A stretch of DNA of 64,000 nt, taken from Biscogniauxia marginata. Taxonomy: Eukaryota; Ascomycota; Sordariomycetes; Xylariales; Xylariaceae. A program made the position numbers and the translations under genes. Positions 20,931 through 31,752 of this stretch are shown here, in pieces; the stretch's first letter is position 1, and every line of letters begins with the position of its first letter. The notes under the pieces were generated by a model. That model had not been told where the DNA came from, made no database searches, and was given only the letters and a program-made list of their open reading frames with translations. The stretch covers positions 97,252-161,251 of the forward strand of contig MU404151.1 of assembly GCA_022695795.1 (NCBI GenBank). Reading direction: 5' to 3'.

Positions 20931-23900
20931 TTATTTCGCCATGACATCTACGTAACGTCCCGATTTCCTGGGTTTCTTCGTACCTTTTCGTGGGCCTGCC
21001 GCGCCGAGGAGATCGTCAATGCTACTAGCATTACTAAGGCTTGTAGCTGGTCTACTTGGCGGTGCACTTATTGGTCCGCCCGGCGGTGCACTCGCGTTGC
21101 TTTGGGTCGAGTTGGACCTAGCCATCGGTGGAGGTATGCCAGGAACAAGTAGACTTTCTTGAGAGGCTGCTTTGCTCAATCCCGTAGGCGGTGCAGGCCG
21201 GATGCTGGGAGGTCCAGGTGGAGGCGCACCCAAAGGAGTCGATGTAGGGCCTCCCGGTGGAGGAGGGGTGGCAGCAGCACGAGGAGGTGGTGGTGTCGCT
21301 GTCTTCGCAGGAGTGTTCTCAGCTCCCGGTTTCTTGTTGACCCAACGCTTGAGATCCGGGTCATAAACAAAGCTGCTAGCTTCACCAAGCTTAGCTTTGA
21401 TCGGCTTGTTCGGCAGCTCAGCCTCCTTCTTGCCGCCTCCAAACCACGATCCAAAGCCCCAACTTTTCTTAGTTGCCTTTGCCTCAGCTTCCCGTTTTGC
21501 TAGCCTCTTCGTCAGCATCTGTTGGGAATTTAGTTGTAATAAGTACTCACCTTCTTCCTCGGCTATCTTTCGGAACATCTCCTCGTTCTCCCGATCCTTC
21601 TCTGTCTTGCTCTTCTCCTTGGGTCGTAAGCTAGGAATATCATCGTCATCGTCATCCATGAAACTCTTCTTTTTATTCATTGTCTCCGAGGGAGACGTGT
21701 CATCATTATCAGCCGGGCCCGGCTCGTATGATGGCGGTTCGAAACTAGACGGTTGGTACGATGGTGGTTCGTATCCCCCTATCGAATTACCTAGCTGCGT
21801 CGCAGATGATTCAAAGGGGATCATCGACGGTTGTTCATATCCACTGTAAGAAGGTTGGTAACCCGAAGTTACGTTACTCCCATTCGCCGGCACATCCGCT
21901 ACAGACGTAGCATTTTCCGAGGTTTGCGCAGTACCATAGGGCTGATATCCTGAGAATGAATTCCCAGAAGACAACACAGCAGGCGGCGACCCTTGAGAGG
22001 CTGGCATGTAGGATGATGCTGCGGGAGCGACCGCTGATGTGGGCTGATAGCTAGGGGTGGTCAAGGAGCTGCCCTCAGGAGTAGGCGCGTATGGGTTACT
22101 GTATACGGAATGCATATCTAGCCCCTGTTTTGGCAACTCGGAAGAGCCACGGCGCAGCTCACCTGAGGTTCTCTCCATCGAAGACCGAGATCCAGGGGTG
22201 TATGAATTTGCAGGATCGTACGCAGAACTAGATGGTCGTGATCCCATTGGTGCATATCGGGATGTAGCTTTGTTAGTCGGAATAGTCGGGGATGGCCCAT
22301 TAGCACCATATGCCTCGAAGTTTGAAGTAGATGGAGAGCGGCTAACAGACGGTGTTCCACCGGTAATATGTGCAAAAGGGCCTGATTCAGTGGCAACCTC
22401 ACCCGATGCCCCATTGCCACCAGTCTCATCATCGTCGCCAGCAACGAATTTATTAAAGCGGGACCACATATTATTAGAAACTTGGTTCATACTGGGCTTC
22501 GGTATCCATGAGGAAGACTCTTCTTTAGGAGCCTGTTTCAGGCGCCTCATGAGGTCATCAACTGAAGACTCTAGGATCGGGTTATAATAGGGTGACCTCT
22601 TCGTCTGCGAGATGATTGCACCGTAGATCCCCTCACAATACTGCAACGCCTTGTCTCTGAAACCGTACTCGGCAAGGACCTCGGCGTGTTGTAGCTTGTA
22701 CGCAGCTAGGTGCGGGCTGCTCTGAGAGATATGCGAACCACCTGTAAGCGATAAACCATACTCGTATACCTCGCTAAGCTGGAGCGCCTCGGTTTCCTTG
22801 GCGAACTGGTCGGCTTGACGCCGGTGGTCAGCTCCCACGAGAACAAAATTAGCGTTAGGGTCATCAAGACCGCCAAATATAGCGAAGTTCCTTGCAAATA
22901 TATAGCAAATATGAGCTGCCTCTGCTCGGCCGTATCCAGAGAGTAAATTGCCTAGGGCTCGTAAGGCTTGAACATCACCCTGGCTTCTGTTGCTCAGAAC
23001 CAGGCCAAGGGTTTCCCGCCATTTGTCTAATCCAGCAAGTGCATCCTGTGACGAGCCGATGGCTGCAGACGTAGATATTAACTGGAGACCTGCTCTGGCG
23101 TGGACAGGAACGAGCTCGTCAACAGACTCTTCAAAGTTTCCGGAAAGGACACCGTAGAGGGCAGCCAAGGACTCATTACTATGTCCCGGGCGATTGACCT
23201 CCTTTTTAATGAACTCCCGTGCGACTTGTTTGTATAGCTCCGCATTCTGCAGTGTGTTTGAGATCAGCATGGCATGGCCCCACAATCGTTTATCCGCTGC
23301 AGCCCATACTGCCTTCTCACGATCACCTGAGAGCAAGAAAGTCCTGATTTGCTCGATAGCCGTAGAATCAACTGCATCAGCCTGCATAGTAGTGACCGAC
23401 GATGCTATCCCGGTCAAATCAACTCCAGTAGAAACTGCAGATGCAAGCTCGGGATTTTCCGCGTTGAGACCAGGAGAGATTACATCTCGGACAGCCTTTT
23501 CTACTGCAGGGTTACCCTCAAGGTTGCCGTCATGTTCAATAAACACACGCAGGATTTTCCACAACAGTACTCTTTCGACAGCTCTCTTGTCCTCGTGAGA
23601 AACGACATGTTGAAACGAGACATTAGGAAGGTTCCTCTCAAGACCGTCAATGCCAGCAGTCAGCCACACCAGAGTTTCTTTCTTCTTCGATTTGCCTTTC
23701 AAGGGCCCAGGGAACTTAGCGAGGCGCTCTTCTAACGCGTAGATGTCTCTGATATGTTTGACTTTGACCTCGCCGGGACTACGAATAATCTGCGGGAGCG
23801 CCTGGCTTATACCATATCTTGGAATGTCCTTAGGGAATGAGGACACAAACGAACCTCCAATTCCCCATGCAATCACGGGGGCACCACGCCATCGTTGTAA

Positions 23901-26828
23901 GGGATCCAGCTCGCGGCCATCACTAGGAGGAACAAGATTTAAGTGTTGAGACATGCCGCGAGCTCTGACAGTAGGGCGGGGAATCTCAGGGGATGTCACT
24001 TCACGTGGCGGTGTAGACCCCTGTACCGAAGAAGGTCGAGGAACTGGATCAATTGGTATCCCAGTAGTTCTTCCGTACAATGAGCCGGGAGATTGCGTCT
24101 GAGATCGAGGTGGTGGCGCGAAGCTCACTTCCTTAACTGGCATAGTTGCGGCAGATTGCGGCGCATAGTTTGATACCACGCGCTTCGGAGGGGAAAGGGT
24201 GCCAGATAGATTTCCAGCAGAAGGGGGCGGCGTATGCGTATGTCTAGCCTGTCTTGGGCTATATCTCGACTCCGGCGATGAAGCATTGACCGAGGATTTA
24301 GAAGCGGCTTGCGGAGACCGTACCGGCGATTGCTCTTCTTCGACTTCTTGCGTTGGCGGCAATGAAGGCACCCTAGTAATGCGGGGCTCATATTGAGAGG
24401 AGGAGCTCCGACTTTGGGAAATGCTTTCATTACTGACTGGACTTTGGAGTTTGTTTTGATGTTTGTCATGTGAAACTTCGAAATGAGCAAGCGGGCTAGA
24501 TGTCCTTGGTAGATGAGCAAGGATAGGAGGTGGTACTGCAGTAAAGCCACTGCTTGATGACCGGACACTGGGTGGAGCCGGAGAATATCGACTAGTTGAT
24601 ACGGGTGGAGGAGGCATCCCGTTACTAGCCGCCAATTGAGGCGGCGCAGGTGAATATCTGTTGGTTGGAGGAGGAGGCTTGCCATGTGAGTCCGAGTGCA
24701 ACGCCCCGTATGGATTAATACGTTCAGGGGCGACTAGGGCGGGAATACCAACTGCCTGCTCCTGAGTGGGGTGAGACTGGATCGGAGGGGACACCATTGG
24801 GGGTGATGCCATCGGGGGGGTTGCCATAGGCGACGACATTGGAGGCGGCCCTCGAAGAGGCGGGGAGGGTTGCCCAAGAGGGCTTTGTTGCGGCGAAGCA
24901 AGGTGATGACTCTGTCGCGAAGCAGAGCGTGGCTTCGAAGATAGCGGTAAATCCTCGAAGAAGCTCGGCTGTGACTTCAGTTGTGGGGAAACTTTCTGAG
25001 CTGTGAACGACGGCTGCTGGTTGGAATGACTTGAAGATGGGGGGGACAAGCTAGCAGTCGAGGCTCTTGAAGGCAAAGGCGGAGGTTGGGAATGCATACT
25101 TGCGCTCCTCGGCGGACCTGCTGGCGGTGCCGGGGGTGCCAAACCCGGCCGAGATAGCTGTTGCATGCTTTGGCGTTTCTTGGGTTTAACAACGTCCATA
25201 GGGAGATCGTACGGGGATTGATACCCACCCTTTGACTTGCCCACAAAGCTCTGGGCCTTTGGCAGTTCAGGTTTTGGCGGGGGTGGTGCATACCCCAATG
25301 CCATAGGAGGAGCCGTACCTGGATGAACATAGGAGGGGTGCTGTTGAAGTGGCGGCATCTGGGAGATAGCTGGTGTAGGGGCGTAAGGATTTGGTGTTAT
25401 TTGTGGCTGTGGAAGATTCGTAGGGGTATATCGCCCATTCATATTTGTTTGGGAGGGTTGCGCGGGTGCATAAGCGCTCGCAGCTGGTTGCGACGCCACT
25501 GTAGACGTCGCCGCTGGTGTATCCTCCGTATCCTCTAGAAACCCTTCATCATCGCTTCCGAAGATATCTGCCGGATCGAGCTCTTTCGTCTCGGCAGCAG
25601 AATCGGCCAGGAAGTCAACATCGTCATCATCTTCAAATGCAGCCGCCCACTTAGCATCGATATCGTTGGTCTTGCCTTGAGGGTCGGTCTCCTTGTTTGG
25701 TACAGACGTAGAATCATCATTGGCCTCCACTTTTGCGGTCGTGTCCGGGATCACCTGGGCTTTTGGCGCTGGCTCAATCGGGGTTGGAGGTTCAGAGTCC
25801 AAATTACCTGCTCCCGGCGCAGTGTTCATTGCGTCCCTGATTACCATGGTGGTGGATTTCCTATGTAGTGTGTGATCAAAGGTGCCGTCCGTCGGTCGGG
25901 GGTCGCTCTGTATCTGACTAAAGAAATCATCGCCTTCACCAGCCTCGTCCTGTGCAAACGGATCACCAGAGCTTGACGGTCCAGACTCATGCTCGGCATT
26001 CGGATCCCTCGGCTCATCCTGTGGAATCAACGGCAAGCCCTCTTCGAACCGTGCGTCGGACGCTTCCTCTTCGGTTCCCACAATGTCTCCACCAACATAC
26101 TGCTGAGCCGAATCATCACCCGCTGTATCCCGGCTGTCTCCGTGCCCTTCCTCAAATTGTCCAGGGAAATCAGACTGCGCAGCAGTGTCAGCGTGAGGGT
26201 CGTGCCGCTCCAGCTCTTGCAGAATCTCTTGGGCTTGACTCGAGGGAGGCGGAGAATCTATCCGGTCTTCTGCATTTTCCATCTGCGGTACAGCAGGGAA
26301 CGAATTTGTCCTCTCATTCGGAGGCATAAACTTGAAAGGGTCGGTCTCGGTTCGCTGAAGATTCCATTCGACATCCTCATCATCATTGAAGTTCACTTCA
26401 TGAGATACGGTACGCGCAAATGAGATTGTGCTGGAGTGTTTAGCTGCGTTGCTGGTCGGCGCCGGCTCCGACTCGTCTACGGTAGGTTCTTCGTTTGGTG
26501 CTGGAGGTTGGTCGTGTTCTGTAGCCGGAACTGACGTTGACGCTGGTGCGGGTTCAGAAAGATCCCATGCAGCTGCGCCCGCATCGTCATCGTCTAATTG
26601 ATCGAGAAACGTGCCATCGGTTGCAGGTTGGGTTTGAACGGCTTCCTGGGGCAGTTCGTGATTCGATACGTCTTGGACGGCTCCCTCGGCAAGCGCGTCG
26701 TTACTCACGGACGGCAATTGTTGACTCGACAGCGAGTCGACCTCGGTAGATTGGGGCTGGGATTCAGCATTAGGATTCGGCATCGTGGCAGGATGTTGCC
26801 CAGATGCGCTTGTGGTATCTGTGTCCAT
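20931..26828 (-). CDS. sec16: Sec16, COPII coat assembly protein at ER exit sites
   Basis: One long frame of 1965 codons. Sec16 is the peripheral scaffold that organises ER exit sites and binds Sec23, Sec13 and Sar1. Residues 1-970 are disordered, acidic then Pro/Ser/Gln-rich, with PPM(A/S)(S/T)P micro-repeats near 24780-24850. The central conserved domain is at ~970-1120 (LDPLQRWRGAPVIAWGIGG, ALPQIIRSPGEVKVKHIRDI). The helical ACE1 unit follows at ~1155-1430 (IEQIRTFLLSGDREKAVWAA, ALYGVLSGNFEESVDEL). The C-terminal Sec23-binding region ends GRYVDVMAK. A 51-nt in-frame segment (21500-21550) has donor GTGAGT, a CTAA branch and acceptor CTAG; removing it would join EEE to AKREAEA and is plausible, giving about 1948 residues. 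The start is the first ATG of the frame. Confidence 0.95.
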   Translation of the reverse strand: MDTDTTSASGQHPATMPNPNAESQPQSTEVDSLSSQQLPSVSNDALAEGAVQDVSNHELPQEAVQTQPATDGTFLDQLDDDDAGAAAWDLSEPAPASTSVPATEHDQPPAPNEEPTVDESEPAPTSNAAKHSSTISFARTVSHEVNFNDDEDVEWNLQRTETDPFKFMPPNERTNSFPAVPQMENAEDRIDSPPPSSQAQEILQELERHDPHADTAAQSDFPGQFEEGHGDSRDTAGDDSAQQYVGGDIVGTEEEASDARFEEGLPLIPQDEPRDPNAEHESGPSSSGDPFAQDEAGEGDDFFSQIQSDPRPTDGTFDHTLHRKSTTMVIRDAMNTAPGAGNLDSEPPTPIEPAPKAQVIPDTTAKVEANDDSTSVPNKETDPQGKTNDIDAKWAAAFEDDDDVDFLADSAAETKELDPADIFGSDDEGFLEDTEDTPAATSTVASQPAASAYAPAQPSQTNMNGRYTPTNLPQPQITPNPYAPTPAISQMPPLQQHPSYVHPGTAPPMALGYAPPPPKPELPKAQSFVGKSKGGYQSPYDLPMDVVKPKKRQSMQQLSRPGLAPPAPPAGPPRSASMHSQPPPLPSRASTASLSPPSSSHSNQQPSFTAQKVSPQLKSQPSFFEDLPLSSKPRSASRQSHHLASPQQSPLGQPSPPLRGPPPMSSPMATPPMASPPMVSPPIQSHPTQEQAVGIPALVAPERINPYGALHSDSHGKPPPPTNRYSPAPPQLAASNGMPPPPVSTSRYSPAPPSVRSSSSGFTAVPPPILAHLPRTSSPLAHFEVSHDKHQNKLQSPVSNESISQSRSSSSQYEPRITRVPSLPPTQEVEEEQSPVRSPQAASKSSVNASSPESRYSPRQARHTHTPPPSAGNLSGTLSPPKRVVSNYAPQSAATMPVKEVSFAPPPRSQTQSPGSLYGRTTGIPIDPVPRPSSVQGSTPPREVTSPEIPRPTVRARGMSQHLNLVPPSDGRELDPLQRWRGAPVIAWGIGGSFVSSFPKDIPRYGISQALPQIIRSPGEVKVKHIRDIYALEERLAKFPGPLKGKSKKKETLVWLTAGIDGLERNLPNVSFQHVVSHEDKRAVERVLLWKILRVFIEHDGNLEGNPAVEKAVRDVISPGLNAENPELASAVSTGVDLTGIASSVTTMQADAVDSTAIEQIRTFLLSGDREKAVWAAADKRLWGHAMLISNTLQNAELYKQVAREFIKKEVNRPGHSNESLAALYGVLSGNFEESVDELVPVHARAGLQLISTSAAIGSSQDALAGLDKWRETLGLVLSNRSQGDVQALRALGNLLSGYGRAEAAHICYIFARNFAIFGGLDDPNANFVLVGADHRRQADQFAKETEALQLSEVYEYGLSLTGGSHISQSSPHLAAYKLQHAEVLAEYGFRDKALQYCEGIYGAIISQTKRSPYYNPILESSVDDLMRRLKQAPKEESSSWIPKPSMNQVSNNMWSRFNKFVAGDDDETGGNGASGEVATESGPFAHITGGTPSVSRSPSTSNFEAYGANGPSPTIPTNKATSRYAPMGSRPSSSAYDPANSYTPGSRSSMERTSGELRRGSSELPKQGLDMHSVYSNPYAPTPEGSSLTTPSYQPTSAVAPAASSYMPASQGSPPAVLSSGNSFSGYQPYGTAQTSENATSVADVPANGSNVTSGYQPSYSGYEQPSMIPFESSATQLGNSIGGYEPPSYQPSSFEPPSYEPGPADNDDTSPSETMNKKKSFMDDDDDDIPSLRPKEKSKTEKDRENEEMFRKIAEEEGEYLLQLNSQQMLTKRLAKREAEAKATKKSWGFGSWFGGGKKEAELPNKPIKAKLGEASSFVYDPDLKRWVNKKPGAENTPAKTATPPPPRAAATPPPPGGPTSTPLGAPPPGPPSIRPAPPTGLSKAASQESLLVPGIPPPMARSNSTQSNASAPPGGPISAPPSRPATSLSNASSIDDLLGAAGPRKGTKKPRKSGRYVDVMAK

Positions 26829-28879
26829 AATCGCGAATTAAACAAGCATGAGAAATGGAAGAGCCCGTAAGGGAGACAGAGAGAGAAACAAGTATGTACT
26901 AAGCGACCAAGAATATTAGTTAGCATTGCAGGACTTCAACGTCCGATATGTTATGTTGATGGTGTGCTAAACAACAACAGGCCGAAATCGCATACCAGCC
27001 GCGGCCGGCAAGTGAGAATGGATTGGTCGGAACAAATAGGTAGACAGTGTCATAGGTAAGATAGGGGGCGTCCGGATGAGACAGCAGATAACAGTGAATC
27101 GATGTACTACTCACTTATACAATGGCAACGGGCTAGTGGTGCAGGTTTCGTTACAGGACATGCTCCATAGCGATTCGGATGGGGATTGCGATCACAATCG
27201 TGACTTATTTATTAAAGCTTTAGAGGTGGTTTTCGCAGAAACGGAGGAGGAACAGGTTGAGGCAAAGTGGCAGGTCCACAAGGTGACACGAGCATGGAAA
27301 GCCAAAAAAGCATGCGCATGGATGATGTAGGCCGTCGATGAGGCAATGTTAGCCACACACCCATGCCCCCCCACAACCCAGCCAATCAGGCCCCTGTACT
27401 GCAGAGGTATTGCCTTTTATCCCCGAAAGCCTCGAACCTACACCACCGTCACTAATAATAAACCACCAATATTGACAGCTGCAGAAGTCTTCTCCGAACA
27501 CCTGTCCACTTTTACTGTACATGTATATTATATCCCTCAATGAAACGATTCCCGATCGCTAGGCATTATATCTCAACCACCAAATCGATTAGAACCAAAT
27601 TCAACAACTTATTAACTTGCATCCGTGTCTCAATTAGGGATAGCCACACACATATTATCAACTTTCACCCGAGTTCTTACAAAGAGCTAGACACCTTTAT
27701 CAATTCGTTATTCATTATAGAATCTTGGCTTACCCTCAATTCAGTCATCTTAGAATGCCCAGGCTAAATATACCTACGTAAACCCTAGTCCATATACGTG
27801 TAACGAGTTTCAAAGCCAGCTTGAAACTTGTCTACATGAATTACTAATTTTCTGTCAAGAAATAATTAAACGTTGAGAAGCATCCATTCCAGGACGACGG
27901 CTACGAGAATTTCAATTCGTCAGATATTATGTGTGACAAGGGTATAACTAGATCAAAAGGATCAGTATTACTGAAAAGGGAAAATCTCAACCCAATGCTA
28001 CCAGCCCGTCTAAGTACACTTAACTAATTAATCCCGTCACAGCTCAGGTCAATTAATATTCTAAGCACGCCTAACCTATCACTCAACATTCCTGGACCAA
28101 TATATCCATAACGTCATTGTAACCTTTCAACTCACCCAACACCCCTTTTAGGTGCAGTTGCATCTGAAATCCTCTCAGGCGTAGTTTCGTAGCAAGCCGA
28201 CTCGCCCGTCCCGGAGAACGCGCAACCATCCCTCGTCATCTTGACTACCCCTTAGTATAGAGGGATACACATTGCATCCCCTTACCTAAACCACCTACCT
28301 ACCTAGATATGCGACGTATCGGCCGCTCCGTGTACTGCGAACATTCGCCGGTCGGCGTCCCTAGAACTTCCCACGTAATCCCAAGAGACAACTAAAACCA
28401 TATAACCAGGCCCACTCACTACCTGGCAAGTAGGAGAGTGGGGGGAGGCGAGAAGAAAGAAAGAATATTGAATCCCACCCCCGTACTACAAGTCTCTCCG
28501 GCGGTAGAAGCAAGTTCGCGGCGCTGACCTCGATGAGATGGCGGCCGGGGCGCGCACCGTAGAGCTAGCTCTACACAGCGTTGGGGTTTCAGCGTCACCG
28601 CGTCGCACGAGTCCGCTCAAGGGCTCCTCTCCGCCGGACTCGCGTCCGGGGCGGCGGCGACAATCCGGTAGCAGGTCCCACGCGCCGGATATGTGGCGCT
28701 GGCGTAACTCGAACAGCAGGCCTAGGTATCGTTTACGCGTCCGTAACGAAGATCACGGTGTCGTAAATCCAAGCATCTTGAAACCAGATTAATCAACTTA
28801 GTTGGCCTAGAAGTATAAGTAACAAAAAAATCATTTATCCCTTTTTTTTTTCCGGAGGCCCGCCACTGACCCGGGGACT
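26829..28879. other. Intergenic region upstream of sec16
   Basis: This stretch contains the sec16 promoter and has no supportable gene. A GC-rich patch lies at about 28500-28770, with short overlapping frames in several registers; none resembles a family I know, though a decayed gene is possible. A CCTACCTACCTAGATA tract lies near 28291-28310. Confidence 0.5.
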
Positions 28880-29110
28880 TTGTCCCCCCTCCGAGTATCC
28901 TGGATATGTCTTGTACTGTATTTTATCATCTTGTATTGTCTTGTATCGTATTGTCTTATCTTGTCTTATCTTGTATTCATCTGTATACTTTATGTCTCGC
29001 TTTTTTTCAGGGGGAGAGTTTTCCCCCTAGGGTGGGACTCGAATGCGCGACCTTTGGGGAGGGAGAGGGTAGGGGGGCAAGGGGGAGGTCTTCCGACTGC
29101 GCCATTCAAG
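28880..29110 (-). mobile_element. tRNA-derived SINE-like element
   Basis: On the minus strand there is a Pol III A-box, TGGCGCAGTCGG (29093-29104), and about 60 nt later a B-box-like CATTCGAGTCCCACC inside 29031-29052, the spacing of a tRNA gene. The T-arm cannot pair on its 5' side and no anticodon arm is evident, so it is not a working tRNA. It is followed by a tail of repeated ATACAAGAC/AAGATAAGAC words (about 28905-28985), which is typical of fungal SINE 3' ends. Just upstream of the head is a 10-bp perfect hairpin (29112-29121 with 29129-29138). Ends are approximate and no target-site duplication was identified. Confidence 0.55.
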
Positions 29111-30096
29111 TGCCCAAGTGGATTGTTCCCACTTGGGCAGTAGGAAGTTGTGTAATTTCTCATTATATGGCTCTGTGTGTACCGGGCTTTGAGGTGCTAG
29201 GAGACGAGGTTCTGCCGGTTGCTGAGAGAGAGCTGTCGGAGTTGGTGTTAGTGTGGTGAGGCGGAAGGGATCTAGTTGCCAGAGGAGACCGGCAGAGTCC
29301 CGCTAAGTCAGAGACAGCGAAACCCAGATTGGTCTAACGACAACGGTTGCCCTCGTCGTCACTAAGTTGGGGTCCCAGGCGGCCGAGACGGAGGAGCATA
29401 CGGGCGTATGAGTCTGGAGGTTGGCCCCCCCACGCAACGGCGGTGGCGAGGGAGTATAGCCAGTATATACAGCCCATTTATTCATAGGAGTTAGTGTGTT
29501 TATCTTTGATCATTGGCGATCTATATCCATCACCACTCCCGAAGATACCCACCTATATGACGAAAAATACAATTGAGAGGGGGGAAGTGGGAAATGGGAA
29601 TAGGGGCAACCGAGCCCGGTCGATAAGAAGCAGCCAAAAGGCAATAATATGCTATTTACCAAATCGTCGCAGCTGGGCACGTGAACGCCGCCCACGCGCC
29701 CCGGATCCCGGAGAGACGCTCCGCGTCCCCGTCCGCGGGTCCGTAGTACGCGACGTCTCACAGCGTGGGGCACCCCCGCGGTGTCCGTAAACGCGGCGCC
29801 CGAGGTCACAGCCCGCAGGTCGTAGTCGACGCGCTCCGCCACGCCGTTAAGTCTGTCCAGGCGGAAGTGCATTACCGTCGTTCAGAATCACGGTAAGAGA
29901 TTTCCCGAAAATAGATTTTACAATAATAATAAAATAAAACCCCAATTCAAGCGAGTGCCTTATTGAAAGTGTAATCATCGATTCCGAGCTCCGAGCACCG
30001 AGAGGGACGACAGGACAGAAGGGAAGGATGGAACTTACCGTTCCGGACTCAGGCGCCGTGGCACGTCTCCCTAGTCCCGAGGATAGCGTTATGCAG
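29111..30096. other. Intergenic, GC-rich patch with possible decayed coding
   Basis: Most of this stretch has no recognisable content. At about 29640-29880 the composition is GC-rich and the minus strand carries two adjoining open pieces in different frames (one ending near the ACTGTGAGACG region, the next reading DVAYYGPADGDAERL). That suggests a frameshifted gene fragment, but I cannot name a family. Confidence 0.35.
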
Positions 30097-30303
30097 TTAA
30101 AAGAAAGTGTTGCCGTGCTCCAGTAAATTATATGCCGCGGATACGCCCAGGAACCCGGCGCCGATGATGTTGCCGATGTCTTGCATCTCGGACAGGTCCG
30201 GCGTGCTCCGGCGGGAGTGGAGCGGGAGCAGCTCCGTCCTCCAGTAAGGGACTAGGTACCAATTGCATTCGGAACGGGGAACGGGACCTAAGCAGGGATC
30301 CAT
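30097..30303 (-). pseudogene. Truncated N-terminus of a FAD-dependent oxidoreductase (DAO family)
   Basis: The 68-residue frame reads like the opening of fungal FAD-dependent oxidoreductases of the DAO type: PVPRSE...YWRTELLPLHSRRSTPDL, then IIGAGFLGVSAAYNLLEHGN. The GxGxxG-type Rossmann motif for ADP-ribose of FAD is recognisable. The frame then stops (TTCTTTTAA) where the family continues for several hundred residues, and nothing in the next few hundred bases resumes the domain. It is best taken as a 5' fragment left by deletion. The short size makes the call moderate. Confidence 0.5.
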
Positions 30304-30744
30304 ATGATACTGCTAGCGATGATAGCGTGATAACTCTCCGTTCCATTGGGTTCATGGTTACGTAAAAATTCGATTCTGTACGTCCGTATCGGCTTCAAGA
30401 TAGGTTCCTATCCATATGGGGACGAACGGCTAAGCCCGATTTTTTGCAGCTAACCTACTGGATCGAAAGCTTTTTAGAGCCAGTGAATTGAAGCACATGA
30501 AGAGAAAAGTCCTGTATATCATTGATGATTATGTATGTTGTATCTCCGTGCGAAATCTACCTAGTAGACTTCTCAGTAGGACACTCTGGGGGTCATTTTC
30601 TCCCTATCTAACCTTCGATTATGTCCGAACCGAAAGAGAAAACTCCGCTGTACGATGCCTATCGTTCCCAGCCATCCCCGGCCAGTTGGTATCCCGAAAC
30701 GCCGTCGCCAATGCTAATCAGTATCCCAAATCGAACGCGAGCGC

Positions 30745-31752
30745 CTAAATTCGCTGGCGCTTGCTGGAAGATCCGCCAAGCCCCGAGCTCTCCCGAGCTC
30801 TTTTCCGTTCAATCTCCTCCTTCATAATCCGTTCCGCCTCGCTGATCTTCTTTGGCTGTTGAAAGGCGGGAGCCTTCTTCGACCCTCCACCGAAGGCATT
30901 CTTCTTGGCGGCAGCGAATACATTTTTCGTCTGCGGTTTTGCGGCTATCTTCATGGAAATGGGAGCAGCAGCTGGCTTTTCCGCAGAGTCTACGGACACT
31001 TTCGTGTCTGTCGGCTGCGTTTGAACCGCTCCATCGTCCGCCTCTGGAGATTTCGAAGCGTTCGAACCCGGCTGCGTTGTTGAAGAAGAGGATTCAATCT
31101 GGAGTACGGGTTTTGCGCCAAATGAAAGCTTGACCTTCTCTCCAGCTTGTCGCTTAAGCTCTCTGTCCGCTGCTTCCTCGGCATCCTCCTCATGGCCGCC
31201 TGCTTCTTTCTTCGCGCGTCGTATCTGCTCCATGATCATCTTCTGTTCGCGCTCCTCGTCTCCCTTATCTTGCATTTCCTTCCTACGCACTGCCTCCTTT
31301 CGACGTAGGGCCTCGGGCGAGTCATCAATCCAAGCAATGTGTATGCCTTTCTCCGTCTCCTCGACTCTGCAAATACCTTCCCTTCCGAGATGCTTTGCGA
31401 ATTCGGTGAGCGACGGCCAACGGGTTGCGTTCATGTGGATGTGGTCTTTCCGTGCTATGTAGTTCTGGTAGAACTGATTGATCTGGACTTGCTTCTCGCC
31501 GTGGCTAGTGCGCAGCAGCTGGATGAAATCCTTGAGGAATTGGTTGCTGAAATCGCTTATGTACTTCTTAGGATCCTCGCCAACAAGGAGCATGGCTCTC
31601 ACATGGCTCTCGCTCATGGTGTGCTGTTTGAAGGAATTCTCATCGCGGCATTGTTTTTCGCAGATTTGGCAGTAGAAGCGTAGGCGCTGGAGGCCCTTCA
31701 GCTTCATTTGCTTGTTTAGGTGCTTCACGGAGCCGACCTCCGCTTTCGGCAT
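30745..31752 (-). CDS. Kin17-type zinc-finger nucleic-acid-binding protein
   Basis: A single exon encodes 335 residues from the ATG at 31752 (MPKAEVGSVKHLNK). A longer frame starts at 31815, but the family usually begins at this second Met. Kin17 (Rts2 in yeast) binds DNA and RNA in the nucleus and is linked to DNA damage response, replication and pre-mRNA processing. The N-terminus holds the C2H2 finger (FYCQICEKQCRDENSFKQH, then SESH). The conserved winged-helix domain follows (FLKDFIQLLRTSHGEKQ, HIHMNATRWPSLTEFAKHLG, WIDDSPEALRR). The remainder is a charged coiled coil (about 160-215) and a Ser/Lys-rich tail ending SSSKRQRI. The C-terminal KOW domain of animal Kin17 is absent, as in fungal forms. 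Confidence 0.92.
   Translation of the reverse strand: MPKAEVGSVKHLNKQMKLKGLQRLRFYCQICEKQCRDENSFKQHTMSESHVRAMLLVGEDPKKYISDFSNQFLKDFIQLLRTSHGEKQVQINQFYQNYIARKDHIHMNATRWPSLTEFAKHLGREGICRVEETEKGIHIAWIDDSPEALRRKEAVRRKEMQDKGDEEREQKMIMEQIRRAKKEAGGHEEDAEEAADRELKRQAGEKVKLSFGAKPVLQIESSSSTTQPGSNASKSPEADDGAVQTQPTDTKVSVDSAEKPAAAPISMKIAAKPQTKNVFAAAKKNAFGGGSKKAPAFQQPKKISEAERIMKEEIERKRARESSGLGGSSSKRQRI

Noticed and set aside
29031..29104. A functional tRNA gene
   Set aside because: A- and B-box words are present but the T-stem does not pair and no anticodon stem-loop can be drawn; a SINE head fits better.
28538..29259. Protein genes in the 28.5-29.3 kb interval
   Set aside because: Overlapping short frames in several registers without motifs; the right part is the SINE-like element and simple repeats.
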